A DNA stretch of 64,000 nucleotides from positions 310,001 to 374,000 of the forward strand of contig NZ_JAPIVG010000001.1 of assembly GCF_026240095.1 (NCBI RefSeq), given 5' to 3'. Source of the DNA: Pedobacter sandarakinus. GTDB taxonomy: Bacteria > Bacteroidota > Bacteroidia > Sphingobacteriales > Sphingobacteriaceae. A program made the position numbers and the translations under genes. The notes under the pieces are model-generated. The model saw only the letters and a list, made by a program, of their open reading frames with translations. It was not told the DNA's origin and made no database searches. Positions 32,935-43,900 of the stretch are shown here, in pieces (position 1 is the stretch's first letter; each line of letters begins with the position of its first letter).

Positions 32935-33780
32935 CTAAGGTTGTTTTTTGTTAATTGTCCACTCCGAAAGTTGGAAAACCCTTGCACTTCTGGTTTGCTT
33001 AATGTACAAACGATAGTACTTGTATGCGATGTAATTATCAAAATGGAAAAGCTTGGTTTGGCGTCTGCTTGCACCGGAATTGGTATTTTCCCATGGGCAC
33101 ACATTCACGGTGTGTAAGTCTTTATATTGAATTCCATCTAAAGATCCTTGCAAGATCCAGAATTTAGGATCGCGGTCTGCAGCATCATTTCCAGAAGTAA
33201 GCGTATATGCGCCAACTACCTTTGGCGTGGCTAACTCAAAAGTACAACGTTGTGTACCGTCAAAACCGGCCTGCAAAAACTTCGTGGTTATATCTCCATC
33301 TACCAACTTGTTTGACCCCTCATTGCTGTTAGGTCCAGCGTTAGCGTCTAAGTTTACAGAAAAAATACCACCCACTGTTCTTATGTAATTTTCGCCACAA
33401 ATACTATAATTGATCGTTGGATCTACCACTTTAATGTTAAGTTCTTTTATGGCGGTATAACCTTGACCATTTCTTGCAGTTAATACTACGTGGTAGGTAC
33501 CTGGGAAACGGTAAACATGCTTTGGAGATACTTCTACAGAGGTGCTGTCATCGCCAAACTGCCACAATAAACTTTTGTAGTTTGTTGGTGTAGCTGTAAA
33601 TTGCAACTCTAAAAATTTCGTTGCATCTGGCAACTTGTATTCAAACGCTACAGTTGGTTTTGGTTCCTCAACTTCTGGAACAATTTCTACATTTTCGTCC
33701 TTTTTACACTTTACAGTTAGTACCACTATTAGTAGAAGAAACGAAAATATGCTTAATAACCTTTTCATATTATTTTTCAT
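32935..33780 (-). CDS. PKD plus discoidin (F5/8 type C) lipoprotein
   Basis: 281 residues. The signal ends VVLTVKCKKDENVE; the Cys-Lys-Lys-Asp-Glu start fits the K-(D/E)2 lipoprotein surface-export signal described in Bacteroidota, though the lipobox is imperfect. A PKD domain (about 45-122) has the diagnostic WQFGDDSTSVEVSPKHVYRF and GTYHVVLTARN. A discoidin-like domain (about 135-281) has LVDGDITTKFLQ, ERDPK-like DAADRDPKFWILQGSLDG and the terminal FQLSEWTINK. The last domain is clearly paralogous to that of the protein at 45233-46342. No catalytic motif is seen, so a surface-binding role is inferred. It is the last gene of the run. Confidence 0.85.
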   Translation of the reverse strand: MKNNMKRLLSIFSFLLLIVVLTVKCKKDENVEIVPEVEEPKPTVAFEYKLPDATKFLELQFTATPTNYKSLLWQFGDDSTSVEVSPKHVYRFPGTYHVVLTARNGQGYTAIKELNIKVVDPTINYSICGENYIRTVGGIFSVNLDANAGPNSNEGSNKLVDGDITTKFLQAGFDGTQRCTFELATPKVVGAYTLTSGNDAADRDPKFWILQGSLDGIQYKDLHTVNVCPWENTNSGASRRQTKLFHFDNYIAYKYYRLYIKQTRSARVFQLSEWTINKKQP

Positions 33781-33793
33781 ATCTAATTAATTT

Positions 33794-35233
33794 TTATGGT
33801 GTTGGGAATAGTTGACTTTTCGGTACTACACGTTTACTTAGGATATTTGGAACCTCAATTTCCAGGAATGCTTGCTGGCCTCCCACATTTTCGCGGTGGT
33901 GTGCCTCAATTCTGTAGCGTTTTCCACGTTCTAAGAAAATGGTACCTTTCCTGGTTGCCTTATCCCATTGCGTGGTGTAATCGTTTACAAGTTCTACGCC
34001 ATTCACATATAATCGAGATCCATCGTCCCAACGGGTTTGATAGAAAGTATATTCACCCCTTACTGGTGCTAAGAACTCTCCCCTCCATCGTGATGCAAAA
34101 TTATCGCGGCTCAATTGTACGTTGCTACTATTTTTCACATTATCCGGCCATCCATCTCCACTAAAATTGATGGTTTCGTCTATGCGGGTAACAAATGGTG
34201 CTCTTCCGTCATTCGGATCAAGCTGTGTATTTGTATAATATTGTGCAATTAACCCGGTACCATTACCAGTGATGTAAGAGTTGTTATCTAAATTGATATT
34301 TGGATTAAGTACAACAATTACCTTCCCTTTAGCAGGGTGAATAACGTGGTTGGTATTGTCTGATAAGCTAAGCGCAAATGCAAATTTCTTGTTCGCAACA
34401 ATATTCGCATCGAAAACAGGCCAAGGGATTTGGAGCCTAACTGTTGCACTTGAAGCGCCTGTGTTAAACCTCACCAAGGTATCGAGCGTAAAATCTGCTG
34501 CTTTAAGGTGAATGGCGTCTGCCGGTAATGTTCCAGCAGCCAACAATGTTGAAATGGTATCGATGTTATCTTTAATTTTTACATTAAAGGCAGATGATGG
34601 AGCGTTTTCCAGGCTAATGATAAGTGGAATTGTAACACCAGCTGGTCCAATGATGTAATTTCCCTGGTAGGCAACATTATAAGTTCCCCCACCCTGAAAC
34701 GTTAAATAATGGATATCAGTCTGCTTCATTAAGTCTGCAGTATTGATAATTACTAGGATAGTAGATTTACCATTTGCGATTTGGTTACCTTTTCCAGGAG
34801 CTGAAAGTTTTAAAGCGAAAACCAATTTCTTTCCATAATAGCGTTCTATAGTAGATCTGCGTACTATAGCTATACCTTCGCCTGCTGTAGCTCCGTAGGC
34901 TACGTTAATAACACTAGGATATTCTACAGAAGACGATGGCATTAGCACCGCATTTGTAATGGTGTTATTATTAATTAACTGGGTAACAGTATCATTGTAT
35001 AATGTTAAACCCACCTGAAATGCCTCCTCGGCTACGCCGGATAACGAAACCTTAAACGGAACGCGTACATACTGGTTGTCTAACGATACATTGCCTACAA
35101 CAATTCCTTCGCCAGTGATGCTTCTTACAGCAGGGTTTGGGAGCTCAAGATTATCCAGTTGCGATTCTTTACAAGCGTATGCACCCACGAGCATGGATAA
35201 GCATACAATCACATAATAAGTTATTTTTTTCAT
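33794..35233 (-). CDS. DUF1735-type plus PA14-domain lipoprotein
   Basis: 479 residues from the ATG at 35231-35233 (MKKITYYVIVCLSMLVGAYACK); a longer frame to 35254 is less likely. Two DUF1735/BT_3987-like beta-sandwich repeats (about 30-165 and 170-320) contain FKVSLSGVAEEAFQVGLTLY and ISLENAPSSAFNVKIKDNID. A C-terminal PA14 domain (about 330-470) contains GLIAQYYTNTQLD, the FASRWRGEFLAPVRGEYTFY strand pair and RWDDGSRLYVNGVELVNDYT. PA14 folds bind carbohydrate in adhesins and some glycosidases. It lies 13 bases from the PKD gene and 24 from the phosphatase-fold gene, so it is cotranscribed. No enzyme motif is visible. Confidence 0.85.
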   Translation of the reverse strand: MKKITYYVIVCLSMLVGAYACKESQLDNLELPNPAVRSITGEGIVVGNVSLDNQYVRVPFKVSLSGVAEEAFQVGLTLYNDTVTQLINNNTITNAVLMPSSSVEYPSVINVAYGATAGEGIAIVRRSTIERYYGKKLVFALKLSAPGKGNQIANGKSTILVIINTADLMKQTDIHYLTFQGGGTYNVAYQGNYIIGPAGVTIPLIISLENAPSSAFNVKIKDNIDTISTLLAAGTLPADAIHLKAADFTLDTLVRFNTGASSATVRLQIPWPVFDANIVANKKFAFALSLSDNTNHVIHPAKGKVIVVLNPNINLDNNSYITGNGTGLIAQYYTNTQLDPNDGRAPFVTRIDETINFSGDGWPDNVKNSSNVQLSRDNFASRWRGEFLAPVRGEYTFYQTRWDDGSRLYVNGVELVNDYTTQWDKATRKGTIFLERGKRYRIEAHHRENVGGQQAFLEIEVPNILSKRVVPKSQLFPTP

Positions 35234-35257
35234 GTTGATATTTTTATTATCCAAAGT

Positions 35258-36952
35258 TTATATGTCTAACCAAACTCTACTATCTAACTGCCAGGTTTGC
35301 TTGTTGGCAATTTTAAGCCAGTTTAATACTTGCGATGGTATGTCGCTTGTTTGCGGAACCAATACTGCCAAAGTACTTGCAGATGGTGGGCAAATCAAAT
35401 CGTTAAAATTCTCCCATGTAAATGTTCCAAGCATTTGAAAATCATGCGCTTGAGAAGAAAGATCGGCCATCCGGTTGCCTGTTCCATCCGTTGCCGGCCA
35501 GTAGCCAACTAAATAATTATAAGACGGGTGACTTTGATCAATTGCCGTTTCGCAAGCGTATTGTCCGATAACGCCATCAGGAACACTAAGTTTAAAGAAA
35601 CGAATATCGGTCACATAAACATCAGGCTCACCGTGTCCTGTACCATTTAAATAACCTAATTTTAAAGCATTGTTATTGGCTAATGATCCAGAAGCGGTAA
35701 TCTCTAACTCGTTATTAAAAACTCCATTTGTATACGTACGGATGAAACGTTGGTTACCTCTTTTTTCTAATTTAACAGAAAGATTCTCCCATTTGCCTTT
35801 GGCTAAATTCGCACCTCTGCATTGTTTATAATCTGCATCTTTTGTTCCTCTCCACTCAAAATACCAATATCCTTCTTCCAGGTAAATTACCCATCCAACA
35901 CTAGGGTGACCACTAGACCACTCGTTTCTTTTACCTAAGATACTTGGCCATCGAAAAATATCCTGATTTTTCTTCACTTTAAGTTCAATGGTCATAGTTG
36001 TAGTATCATCAATATTGTAAACACTTGCTTCCGGTCCGGGAATTTCGCCCCTAATATTTTGGCCGATTAGTTTTACAGTCTTACCAAGATATCTATTACC
36101 TGTAAATGGTTTTACTATAATTCTTTTGTTCGATCTGATGTTATGGTAAATAATAAAGCTATTACTTTCTGGCTTACTGAAAATAGTTTGATCATCTGTA
36201 TTGGGCGGCAAAGTATATGCACCTCCATCACTCGAAGCGATTATAATTAGCCAGTCTTCATTTGCGTAATTAGCACGCCTTTTAAGCGCAGCCAGTACTT
36301 CTCCTACATTTGAATCAAACTTTTCTATAGCAGACTTGTATTGAGGAAAAGAGTTATCGTAGCCACTTGCAGCACCAGCTTTATCTACATCAGTAAAATG
36401 ACCAATAACTAAAGATGCTGTATCTGTGTTGAATTGATTGATAAGTGCATTTTTTACTGCATCATCATTGGCTACCTGAGCACTAATGTCTGCGCCAACG
36501 TTTAAGCTTTTAAATACTGGCGATGAGGTGTAAGCGGCAATTTTAGTTTGCGGCCTGCTCTCTTTTATCCTTTTAAAAATGATTGGATAATTCTGCAAGT
36601 TATTATTGGTTAAAGCGTCATCCTTAACCAAATGTTTCGCAACCTTTACACCAGTTAGCATGTTGGCCCAGTTGCTGGCATTTTGCGTAACACCAGGCTC
36701 ATTTAATGCTACCCAGCTGTAGATTGATGTATTTAATAATGCGGTGATATTAGGGATGTTTGCAGTAGATACAGATTGTCCCCTTGCGCCATCTACAATT
36801 AGGTAGAGCACCTTACGGTTACCACTTTTGGCTGTAGTAGTATCACCTAAATTTTTGTCTGTTATCGTTCTCTCGAATTCTTTGTTACAAGAGTATAAAA
36901 ATGTTGCCGTTATTATTGCGAATAAACCCAACAGTATCTTATATGTTTTCAT
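35258..36952 (-). CDS. Alkaline-phosphatase-fold lipoprotein with LamG-like domain, active site apparently degenerate
   Basis: 564 residues from the ATG at 36950-36952; the longer frame to 37045 would overlap the upstream gene. Lipoprotein signal TATFLYSCNKEF. Residues 45-300 resemble type I phosphodiesterases: VLYLIVDGARGQSV holds the first metal Asp. The nucleophile stretch usually reading TFPNHYSLVTG is NASNWANMLTG here, DxxGH reads DKAGA, and SDHG reads SDGG. Thus the nucleophile and two metal His appear lost. A concanavalin/LamG-like domain (about 310-470, GYWYFEWRGTKDADYKQCRG; GYLNGTGHGEPDVYVTDIRF) and a DUF4983-like C-terminus follow. It may be a pseudoenzyme that binds a surface ligand. 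Alignment was by eye. Confidence 0.78.
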   Translation of the reverse strand: MKTYKILLGLFAIITATFLYSCNKEFERTITDKNLGDTTTAKSGNRKVLYLIVDGARGQSVSTANIPNITALLNTSIYSWVALNEPGVTQNASNWANMLTGVKVAKHLVKDDALTNNNLQNYPIIFKRIKESRPQTKIAAYTSSPVFKSLNVGADISAQVANDDAVKNALINQFNTDTASLVIGHFTDVDKAGAASGYDNSFPQYKSAIEKFDSNVGEVLAALKRRANYANEDWLIIIASSDGGAYTLPPNTDDQTIFSKPESNSFIIYHNIRSNKRIIVKPFTGNRYLGKTVKLIGQNIRGEIPGPEASVYNIDDTTTMTIELKVKKNQDIFRWPSILGKRNEWSSGHPSVGWVIYLEEGYWYFEWRGTKDADYKQCRGANLAKGKWENLSVKLEKRGNQRFIRTYTNGVFNNELEITASGSLANNNALKLGYLNGTGHGEPDVYVTDIRFFKLSVPDGVIGQYACETAIDQSHPSYNYLVGYWPATDGTGNRMADLSSQAHDFQMLGTFTWENFNDLICPPSASTLAVLVPQTSDIPSQVLNWLKIANKQTWQLDSRVWLDI

Positions 36953-36980
36953 AATATTTATCTTAATTAGATTTATTATT

Positions 36981-38600
36981 TTATTCAATTGTAATTCTAA
37001 CCATATTATATGCAGGCTGATTATCAAATCTAGAGATCGATCCAATAAGCAAAAGCGCTTTTTTATTATCGGCAGATCTGGTTTCTATAATATCTGATAA
37101 GTAACCAACAAATGGCCCTGTAGCATTATATCCAGCAGCAAGAAGACCGGTAGAGTTTAGTACCATAAAACCGTTTCTTGTAACGTTATTGTATTTCCTA
37201 AAATCTCCAGATACCACAATCAAACCATTAGATAGTTGTCTCGCGAACGATGGATAGCCACCGTCAAACAGCTTAGAAGCAAAAGATGCATCCAAGCTAC
37301 CGTCTTCATTAATTAACGCTATCCCATTGGCAGGTTTACCATTAAACTGTGTAAACGCTCCTGTAATAAGATATTTTTTGGTTGTAGCATTGTAGGTTAA
37401 AGAACTGATACCATTATCTGCACCTGATCCGGGATTGAAACTTAAATCTTTTGTTCCATCGGCATTTAATCTCAAAATTCTATTCACCGGTTGATCGTCG
37501 AAAGTGCTAAAATTTCCAAATACCATTAGTTTCTCCGAGTTAGCTGCATCTGTATGCATGTAGGTATCTATAGGTCCGTTGGCACTTACAGCACCCCTAT
37601 TAGTTGTGGCATTAAAGCGATACGTTTTATCTAAAGTACCATCTAAATTAAAGCGTAAAATCTGGCGGATGTCTGTACTATCTAAGATAACTGTATCTCG
37701 TGTAAAATCATAATTATCTTTATCATAAGTACGCTTTACGTAATATCTGAAACTACCTGTAGCCAATATTTTTCCCTGATGAGGATAAACCCTCCTGATG
37801 TAACCGTTTGTACCTCCATTAAATTTAGGAAACCATTTTTGCGTAATAGTATCTGTTAATGTAGGTTTTTTCTTGGTTTGAATTTTAATGGTATCTATTG
37901 CCCCATTTGGGTATAAGCTGGTAATGTTGCTAATGTTTTCGGTACGTTGAGCATATCCACTAAATCCACCAGCGATGATGAACCTCCCCCCAATTTCAAT
38001 TACATTCGCTAACGAACCATTGGCACCTCTTCCTGTTCTAAAAGTTCTATCGTATTCGCCGTTTAAAGAAGTTCTTGCAATTCTATTAATTGGCTGTACA
38101 ATTCCTTTATTGTCGTAATTTGTAAAATCACCGAGAACTAATGCCCTACCGTCGAGCATTTCGTAAAACTGGTTTACAAAATTGTTTGTTCCAGCCGTAG
38201 GAACCCAAGTTGCATCGTTTTTGATGATTCCGGTAACTTTAAACTGGGGACCAATGATGAGCTGATCTCCGATAGCTATTGAGGTAACACCAGTACTCCC
38301 TGCTTCAGGAACCTTAACCGTGATTTCGGTATCGCTTAATGAAACTACCTCAGCCTTTTCTCCATTAAACATGAAGGTTAATTTGTCCTTGTATGGCATC
38401 AGCCCAGCTACTTTTATTTTTACAGTAGTACCTACAATACCTTCTGCAGGTGTTGGGGCAAGGGTTTGGCTAATATTGATGCCCAATGGTGCCTTACCAT
38501 TACCATACGGATCTTCTCCAAGCACTTCTTCTTTCTTACAGCTTGCAATCATCAAGGCTGATATAAGAATAAAGGTAAAAGTGTATATTAATTTTTTCAT
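36981..38600 (-). CDS. IPT/TIG plus beta-propeller (DUF5008/DUF5122-like) lipoprotein
   Basis: 539 residues. Lipoprotein signal ILISALMIASCKKEE, a surface-type start. An IPT/TIG immunoglobulin fold (about 35-130) carries TPAEGIVGTTVKIKVAGLMP and TEITVKVPEAGSTGVTSIAI. The rest holds repeated blades of the delta-60 type, each with a pattern such as ILRLNADGTKDLSFNPGSGA and KYLITGAFTQFNGKPANGIA; at least five can be counted from LVLGDFTNYDNK to LLLIGSISRFDNQP. This is a solenoid or propeller binding surface, not an enzyme. It lies 26 bases after the fasciclin gene and 28 before the phosphatase-fold gene. Confidence 0.82.
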   Translation of the reverse strand: MKKLIYTFTFILISALMIASCKKEEVLGEDPYGNGKAPLGINISQTLAPTPAEGIVGTTVKIKVAGLMPYKDKLTFMFNGEKAEVVSLSDTEITVKVPEAGSTGVTSIAIGDQLIIGPQFKVTGIIKNDATWVPTAGTNNFVNQFYEMLDGRALVLGDFTNYDNKGIVQPINRIARTSLNGEYDRTFRTGRGANGSLANVIEIGGRFIIAGGFSGYAQRTENISNITSLYPNGAIDTIKIQTKKKPTLTDTITQKWFPKFNGGTNGYIRRVYPHQGKILATGSFRYYVKRTYDKDNYDFTRDTVILDSTDIRQILRFNLDGTLDKTYRFNATTNRGAVSANGPIDTYMHTDAANSEKLMVFGNFSTFDDQPVNRILRLNADGTKDLSFNPGSGADNGISSLTYNATTKKYLITGAFTQFNGKPANGIALINEDGSLDASFASKLFDGGYPSFARQLSNGLIVVSGDFRKYNNVTRNGFMVLNSTGLLAAGYNATGPFVGYLSDIIETRSADNKKALLLIGSISRFDNQPAYNMVRITIE

Positions 38601-38626
38601 AACTTATTGATCTCCTTTACAAATAC

Positions 38627-39379
38627 TTATTTTGAACTGCTTGATCTTAAACCACTAGTATAGATATCGTTGAATAACTCACCTAAATTGAAACCAAGGT
38701 AGTAACCGCTATAATTTAGGGTATGCACTACTCCGTTTGTAGGCTTCACATCAGATGAAGAAATGAAATTTGATGACCAATTATCATTTGGTTTTGATAT
38801 ATCAGGAATATAGGAAATTACTAATTGCCTGTAGCCAATATACCTTACACCATTTGCATCGTTGAAATTTACGCCAATGTTGGCTACGGTATTGTTATAA
38901 TCGTAATACAGTGCTCCCGGGTAGATGCTTTTAAGGGCTAAATCTATCTGTGGATAATCTTTTAAGCGATTGATGCCCTTAAACATGTAACGTTGCAGAT
39001 ACTTCCTCCAGATAGCAGGATCAACCTGATCTAAAGTTTTGATGGTATCTTTACCTGATAAATAAAGCATCTGATTGATTGATGGACCACGTGGAGAACG
39101 GTTTTGATCGAATGAATGAATATCTCCAATTGTTCTCTTAACCACGTCATCATCAAAAGCAAAAAACGTAAAATCTTCTTTGCTAAACTGTGCTTCCATG
39201 CCTGCAAGCTTTACAATCTGTGCAACAGTATCAAACGGAACTTTCTTTGCCTGCAAATACTGGTACATGTTACCAGGGTAATTCGGGTCTGCTTTGCCAC
39301 CATCCTCATAGTATTCATCGCGCTTACAGGCGCTTAACACCATCAAAAATGCAATACATGTAATTATTATCTTTTTCAT
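38627..39379 (-). CDS. Fasciclin (FAS1) domain lipoprotein, second copy
   Basis: 250 residues, signal ending AFLMVLSACKRDEYYEDGG, with Lys-Arg-Asp-Glu after the Cys. One FAS1 domain fills the mature protein: YQYLQAKKVPFDTVAQIVKL and LAGMEAQFSKEDFTFFAFDD form the usual first half, and DVKPTNGVVHTLNYSG the H2-like closing motif (normally NGVIHVID). FAS1 folds mediate adhesion between cells or to matrix in eukaryotes and some bacteria. It lies 13 bases after the second susD. The related FAS1 protein at 45233-46342 follows the first susD in the same relative place. Confidence 0.85.
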   Translation of the reverse strand: MKKIIITCIAFLMVLSACKRDEYYEDGGKADPNYPGNMYQYLQAKKVPFDTVAQIVKLAGMEAQFSKEDFTFFAFDDDVVKRTIGDIHSFDQNRSPRGPSINQMLYLSGKDTIKTLDQVDPAIWRKYLQRYMFKGINRLKDYPQIDLALKSIYPGALYYDYNNTVANIGVNFNDANGVRYIGYRQLVISYIPDISKPNDNWSSNFISSSDVKPTNGVVHTLNYSGYYLGFNLGELFNDIYTSGLRSSSSK

Positions 39380-39392
39380 TTTCTTTTTTACG

Positions 39393-40925
39393 TTAGTTTC
39401 CGCCGTTTACCCAATACTCGTTTAATACCATAAATGGATTATTGTTTAAGGCGCTACCATTAATAGGCCAGGTCCATGCACCACGGTTAAATTTATCTGC
39501 AGTTAATACATTGTAAGACCATTGGTTGCTCAAAATTCTTTTGGTTCTTACCAAGTCGAAATAATGGTGACCTTCACCAATAAGTTCTCTTGATCTTTCA
39601 TAGAAGATGAAATCTTTCAAGGCACTTCCACCGCCACCAGAATATTTTGATGCCTGGGCACGATCTCTTACCATATTCAATAACTTTATTGCTTCGGCAT
39701 CCTGATCCAAAGCCGCCCTGGCTTCGGCAGCAAGTAAGATCTCACCTCCATACCTAAAAATCATAAAAGTATTATCTGGATTTGCATCTTCCTCGCCGGT
39801 GGCAAAAGAATTCTGTGCAAACTTTAGCATCATAAATTTACCGTTATCAGCAAAAATATCTTCGTTAAACCAGGTGGTAATACGCTTATCACCACCATCT
39901 TGAAATAGCTTCTGCATATACTCACCCCTATAATATGCAAAACTTACGCGGTGTGTATATTCCGGGCGTTTGTACGGATAATGTAAGAACATATCGGCTA
40001 CAGGGGCCAGGTTAGTGTTGGCGTCGCCATAATTAATACTGCGGTAAAACTCAAACAAACTTTCCTCTGACCGGCCTTTGATAACCGTTGACCACTCTGA
40101 GATAGGCAATAACCTGAAAGCACCACTTGCAACCAATTCATCTCCCAAACTGGCAGTTTCCTGGTAATATTTGTTTGCATTGGCCTGATCGAAGCCTGCA
40201 TTCCACATATTCATCTCCATCATTAAAGCAACAATACTACCTCTCCCAGCTCTAACCCCCTTAATTGACGGATCTGAGTAAGTCCATGGAACATTGTTTT
40301 TATGGGTTTTTAAATCAGCAATACACTTGTTCAAAACCGATACAAAGTTTTCCCGAGGTAATGCTGTTGAATGGAAAGCATCTGTGTAGTATACCACATT
40401 TCCATATAGGCGTACCATAAGGAAATAGCAAAGTGAACGAATAAATGCTGCCTCTCCTTTGAAAGCATTTTTTTCTGTTTCTGTTACCCCTGGAATTCCC
40501 TCATCTAATTTTGCGATGAGAATATTAGCGCCCTGTATTGCCCGGTAGTAACCCGTCCAATCGGTAATCCTACCGAAATTGTAATTGATGCCCGTAGACC
40601 AAGGTTGACTACCGTTAAGGAGTCCGAGGATGTCATTTCTTCCTAAGCTTTCTACAAATGCTCTAGCTGGTGCATTGTCTGATTGACTTTCGTATAGCAC
40701 TTCCCCAGAACGGTATTCGCCAGTGGCGCCAATGTAGTGCGTTTCGTTAAACTTCCCGAAAACGATTCTGGATAAATCATAAATGTTGGCAGAGACATCT
40801 TCCTTTGATTGGAAAAAATTGTTACCAGTCAATTTATCCAATGGCTGCACTTCCAAAAACTTTTTACATGCTGGCAAGCAAAAAGCTGCTGCTACTATTA
40901 GCGTATAAATGATACTTTTTTTCAT
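39393..40925 (-). CDS. SusD-like lipoprotein, second pair of the double-SusCD operon
   Basis: 510 residues with lipobox FCLPACKKFLEVQPLDKLTG, the standard RagB/SusD opening. Family motifs: AFKGEAAFIRSLCYFLMVRL in the TPR-like core, MIFRYGGEILLAAEARAALD, and the C-terminal FIFYERSRELIGEGHHYFDL followed by VRTKRILSNQ. It closes with NNPFMVLNEYWVNGGN. The SusC partner ends 11 bases upstream. The ligand cannot be read from sequence; none of the neighbouring genes encodes a recognisable polysaccharide-degrading enzyme. Confidence 0.92.
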   Translation of the reverse strand: MKKSIIYTLIVAAAFCLPACKKFLEVQPLDKLTGNNFFQSKEDVSANIYDLSRIVFGKFNETHYIGATGEYRSGEVLYESQSDNAPARAFVESLGRNDILGLLNGSQPWSTGINYNFGRITDWTGYYRAIQGANILIAKLDEGIPGVTETEKNAFKGEAAFIRSLCYFLMVRLYGNVVYYTDAFHSTALPRENFVSVLNKCIADLKTHKNNVPWTYSDPSIKGVRAGRGSIVALMMEMNMWNAGFDQANANKYYQETASLGDELVASGAFRLLPISEWSTVIKGRSEESLFEFYRSINYGDANTNLAPVADMFLHYPYKRPEYTHRVSFAYYRGEYMQKLFQDGGDKRITTWFNEDIFADNGKFMMLKFAQNSFATGEEDANPDNTFMIFRYGGEILLAAEARAALDQDAEAIKLLNMVRDRAQASKYSGGGGSALKDFIFYERSRELIGEGHHYFDLVRTKRILSNQWSYNVLTADKFNRGAWTWPINGSALNNNPFMVLNEYWVNGGN

Positions 40926-40936
40926 AACTATATTTT

Positions 40937-43900
40937 TTAGTTGCCAGTGTTTAATTCGAGGTTAAGACCAATATTGTAAGTACGTGGCACAGGGTAGCCT
41001 GTTGAAATGTCTCTACCTAATGTGGTTACGTTTTCTGGGTTTGGTCCGCTGTAATTAGAGAACGTAATCAGGTTATTTGTTGAGGCGTATACTCTAAGGT
41101 TATTTAATCCGATTCTGCTAATTAGCTTTTTATTGAACATGTAAGAAACCGTCACGTTACTGATTTTCAGGTAACTTCCGCTTTCTGCCCATAAAGTTTG
41201 ATCAGCCCTTAATGGTTGGATCTGGTCGAAACGTTTATAATCATATGGATATGGGTATTTAGCGTTGTCGCCTGGTGCTCTCCAGATATCTAAATCATTT
41301 AATGGAACAACAGATTTTAGTGAGAAAGGATCACGCATAATACCAATCCGATCTGCCAATGCGTTGTTTAAGACAGTTCTATCAGCTGTAAAGGTTCCAT
41401 AAACATTTAAACCCCAGTTTTTATACCTGATGTTGGCAGATAAACCACCTGTAAACAATGGCTGTGAGTTTCCTGTAACTTCATAATCTCGGCCATCTAA
41501 AACATAATCGCCATTAACATCTTTGATTATTGGATCTCCACCCAAGAAAAATACACCGTTAGACTGGTATCTTCTACCCGTAACCGGATCTACTGGCACA
41601 TCTGCATCAGTACTATAAACACCCTGGTTAATTCTTAGGTAGTTAGATAAGGTATTGCGACCAACACGATAAACAATGTGTTGCAGGTATGATGAGTTAT
41701 CAAACTTGATAAATTGCCCATTATATTCTGCCGGTAATTTTAGCAAAACATCTCTGTTAACAGCACCATTCACAGAAAGCGTTAAATCGAAATCTTTGCT
41801 TTTTACCGGGCGAACAGTTACCAATAACTCCGTACCATAGTTAGCGATGCCTAAATCATTACTTGCCAGCTTATTAAATCCAGTAGTATTTGATAAGAAC
41901 CTATCGAAGAGTAAATTGTCAACCTTTTTGAAATAGGTATCAAAATTAACCGAGAGACGGTCGTTGAAGAAACCCAAATCTAAACCCAAGTTATATTGGC
42001 TGGTGGTTGTTGGTTTCAAGTTCGGATTCGGAATTAAATCATAATTGATACCAATAGTTGTATTATTGTTAAAGTTGCCATTCAGACCGTAGATACCGTA
42101 GATACTTTGTAGGTTTCCTGTTGGTACGATATTCTGTCCCCAAGTTAACCTCAAACTTCCGTATGAAAGCCACTTTTTGTCTGTTAACCAATTTTCTTTA
42201 TTGAAGTTCCACCTTAAACCAACAGATGGGTTTTTTGAATACGGATTTTCTAAACCACTACTCGAAGTACCATCCAATCTGTATGAAAATTCTGCGACAT
42301 ATTTTTTATCAAAATCATAAGAAAGTGAACCTGCGAAAGATGCAATGGTTGCGTTTCTATAATTGCTTAAAACACCACCTCCTCTAGAGTTGAATGCATC
42401 AGAACCAACCGGACCTTGTAATTGATCGTTTGGTAAACGTGCCTGCCTGCTTATGCCTGCTTGTGCACCCTGCTTATAAATCTCGTTGAAGGTATTGATG
42501 AATACGTTGTGTTTTTCGCCGAAGGTTTTAGCGTAAGTAATCCCGTTACGATTGTATAACTGATAATTTCTTCCAACATAATCGTATAACCGGGCAAACT
42601 GACCATTTGCTGCAGCCGGAGTAAATGTAGACTCTGTATCTGATGTATAATCGTAACTTACGGTAGAGGTAGCGGCTAAACCTGGTATAAATTCATAACG
42701 GGCCTCAACGTTTGCTCTTATGTTTCTGGAATTGTTGTTATTTAAAGTTTGCAGAGCAGATAAAACGCCCCCGGTTGCCTGGTAAAATGATGGTGCCGGT
42801 AGCAAGCTTGATGCCTGACCATTTTCTGCAACTCCAGACTGAAGGAAACCAAGTCCGTCGCCCTTGTTTTGCTTTCCGACAGATCCGTTAATAAATCCGA
42901 AAAACCTGAACTTGTCATTTGGTTTAAACTCCATGTTCATATTCAGGTTATATCTATCATAACCAGTATTTTTAATTACACCTTTCTCTGTAAAATAACC
43001 AAGGTTGGCTTTATAATTAAAAGTTGGGTTTCCACCATCTAAGGCTAGGTTATGGCTTTGGTTATAAGTAGTTTGAAAAAATACATCTTGCCAGTCTGTT
43101 GAGTTATTCCAATAAGCATTTAAACTATCAGCTAAAAAAGAAGTATTGGTAATTCTTCTTAAATCGTTAACATTCTGTGCGTTCACAACAATCTGCTGAA
43201 TTTTAAGCTGGCGCTCTGAATTTCCACCTAAGGTTTCGCGTAATTTTGGTGGCGTATTTACGAATGCATTTGTGGTATATCTAATACGTGGCACTTTAGA
43301 GTTACCGCGTTTTGTAGTAATGATGATTACCCCATAGGCACCTCTGGATCCATACATAGATGTTGCCTGCGCATCTTTCAAAATTTGAATATCCTGAATA
43401 TCCTCAACAGGGATTAACGAAAGCGGACTAACGCCAGGCCCTTGTGTTTGGAAACCAAACTCAGCAGCTTTATCTGCATCTAGTGGCACACCATCAATAA
43501 TGTATAATGGAGAGGTAGGCTGTAAGAAAGATTCGTTACCGCTACCAGTAATGCTTAAGCTGGATAGACCACGCACCTGAACCGAACCCCTAAAACCTGG
43601 TGCACCAGTGTTGTTTTGGATATTTAATCCTGGCACTTTACCTTGTAATAGTTGTTCTGGGTTAGATACCGGTATATCTTTGATATCATCGGCAGTAATT
43701 GAAACCGAAGAACCCGTTGTGGTTTGCTTTGATCTTTTTTGATAAGCAACAATTACCACATCATCAAGTTCCTTTTTATTTTCGGTAATTGTAACGCTGA
43801 TGTTTGTAGCTCCAGTAACTTTCACCCTTTGAGTGTTATAACCCAAAAACTTAAACAATAAGGTTCCGCCAATTGGTGCATTTACAGAAAACTGTCCGCG

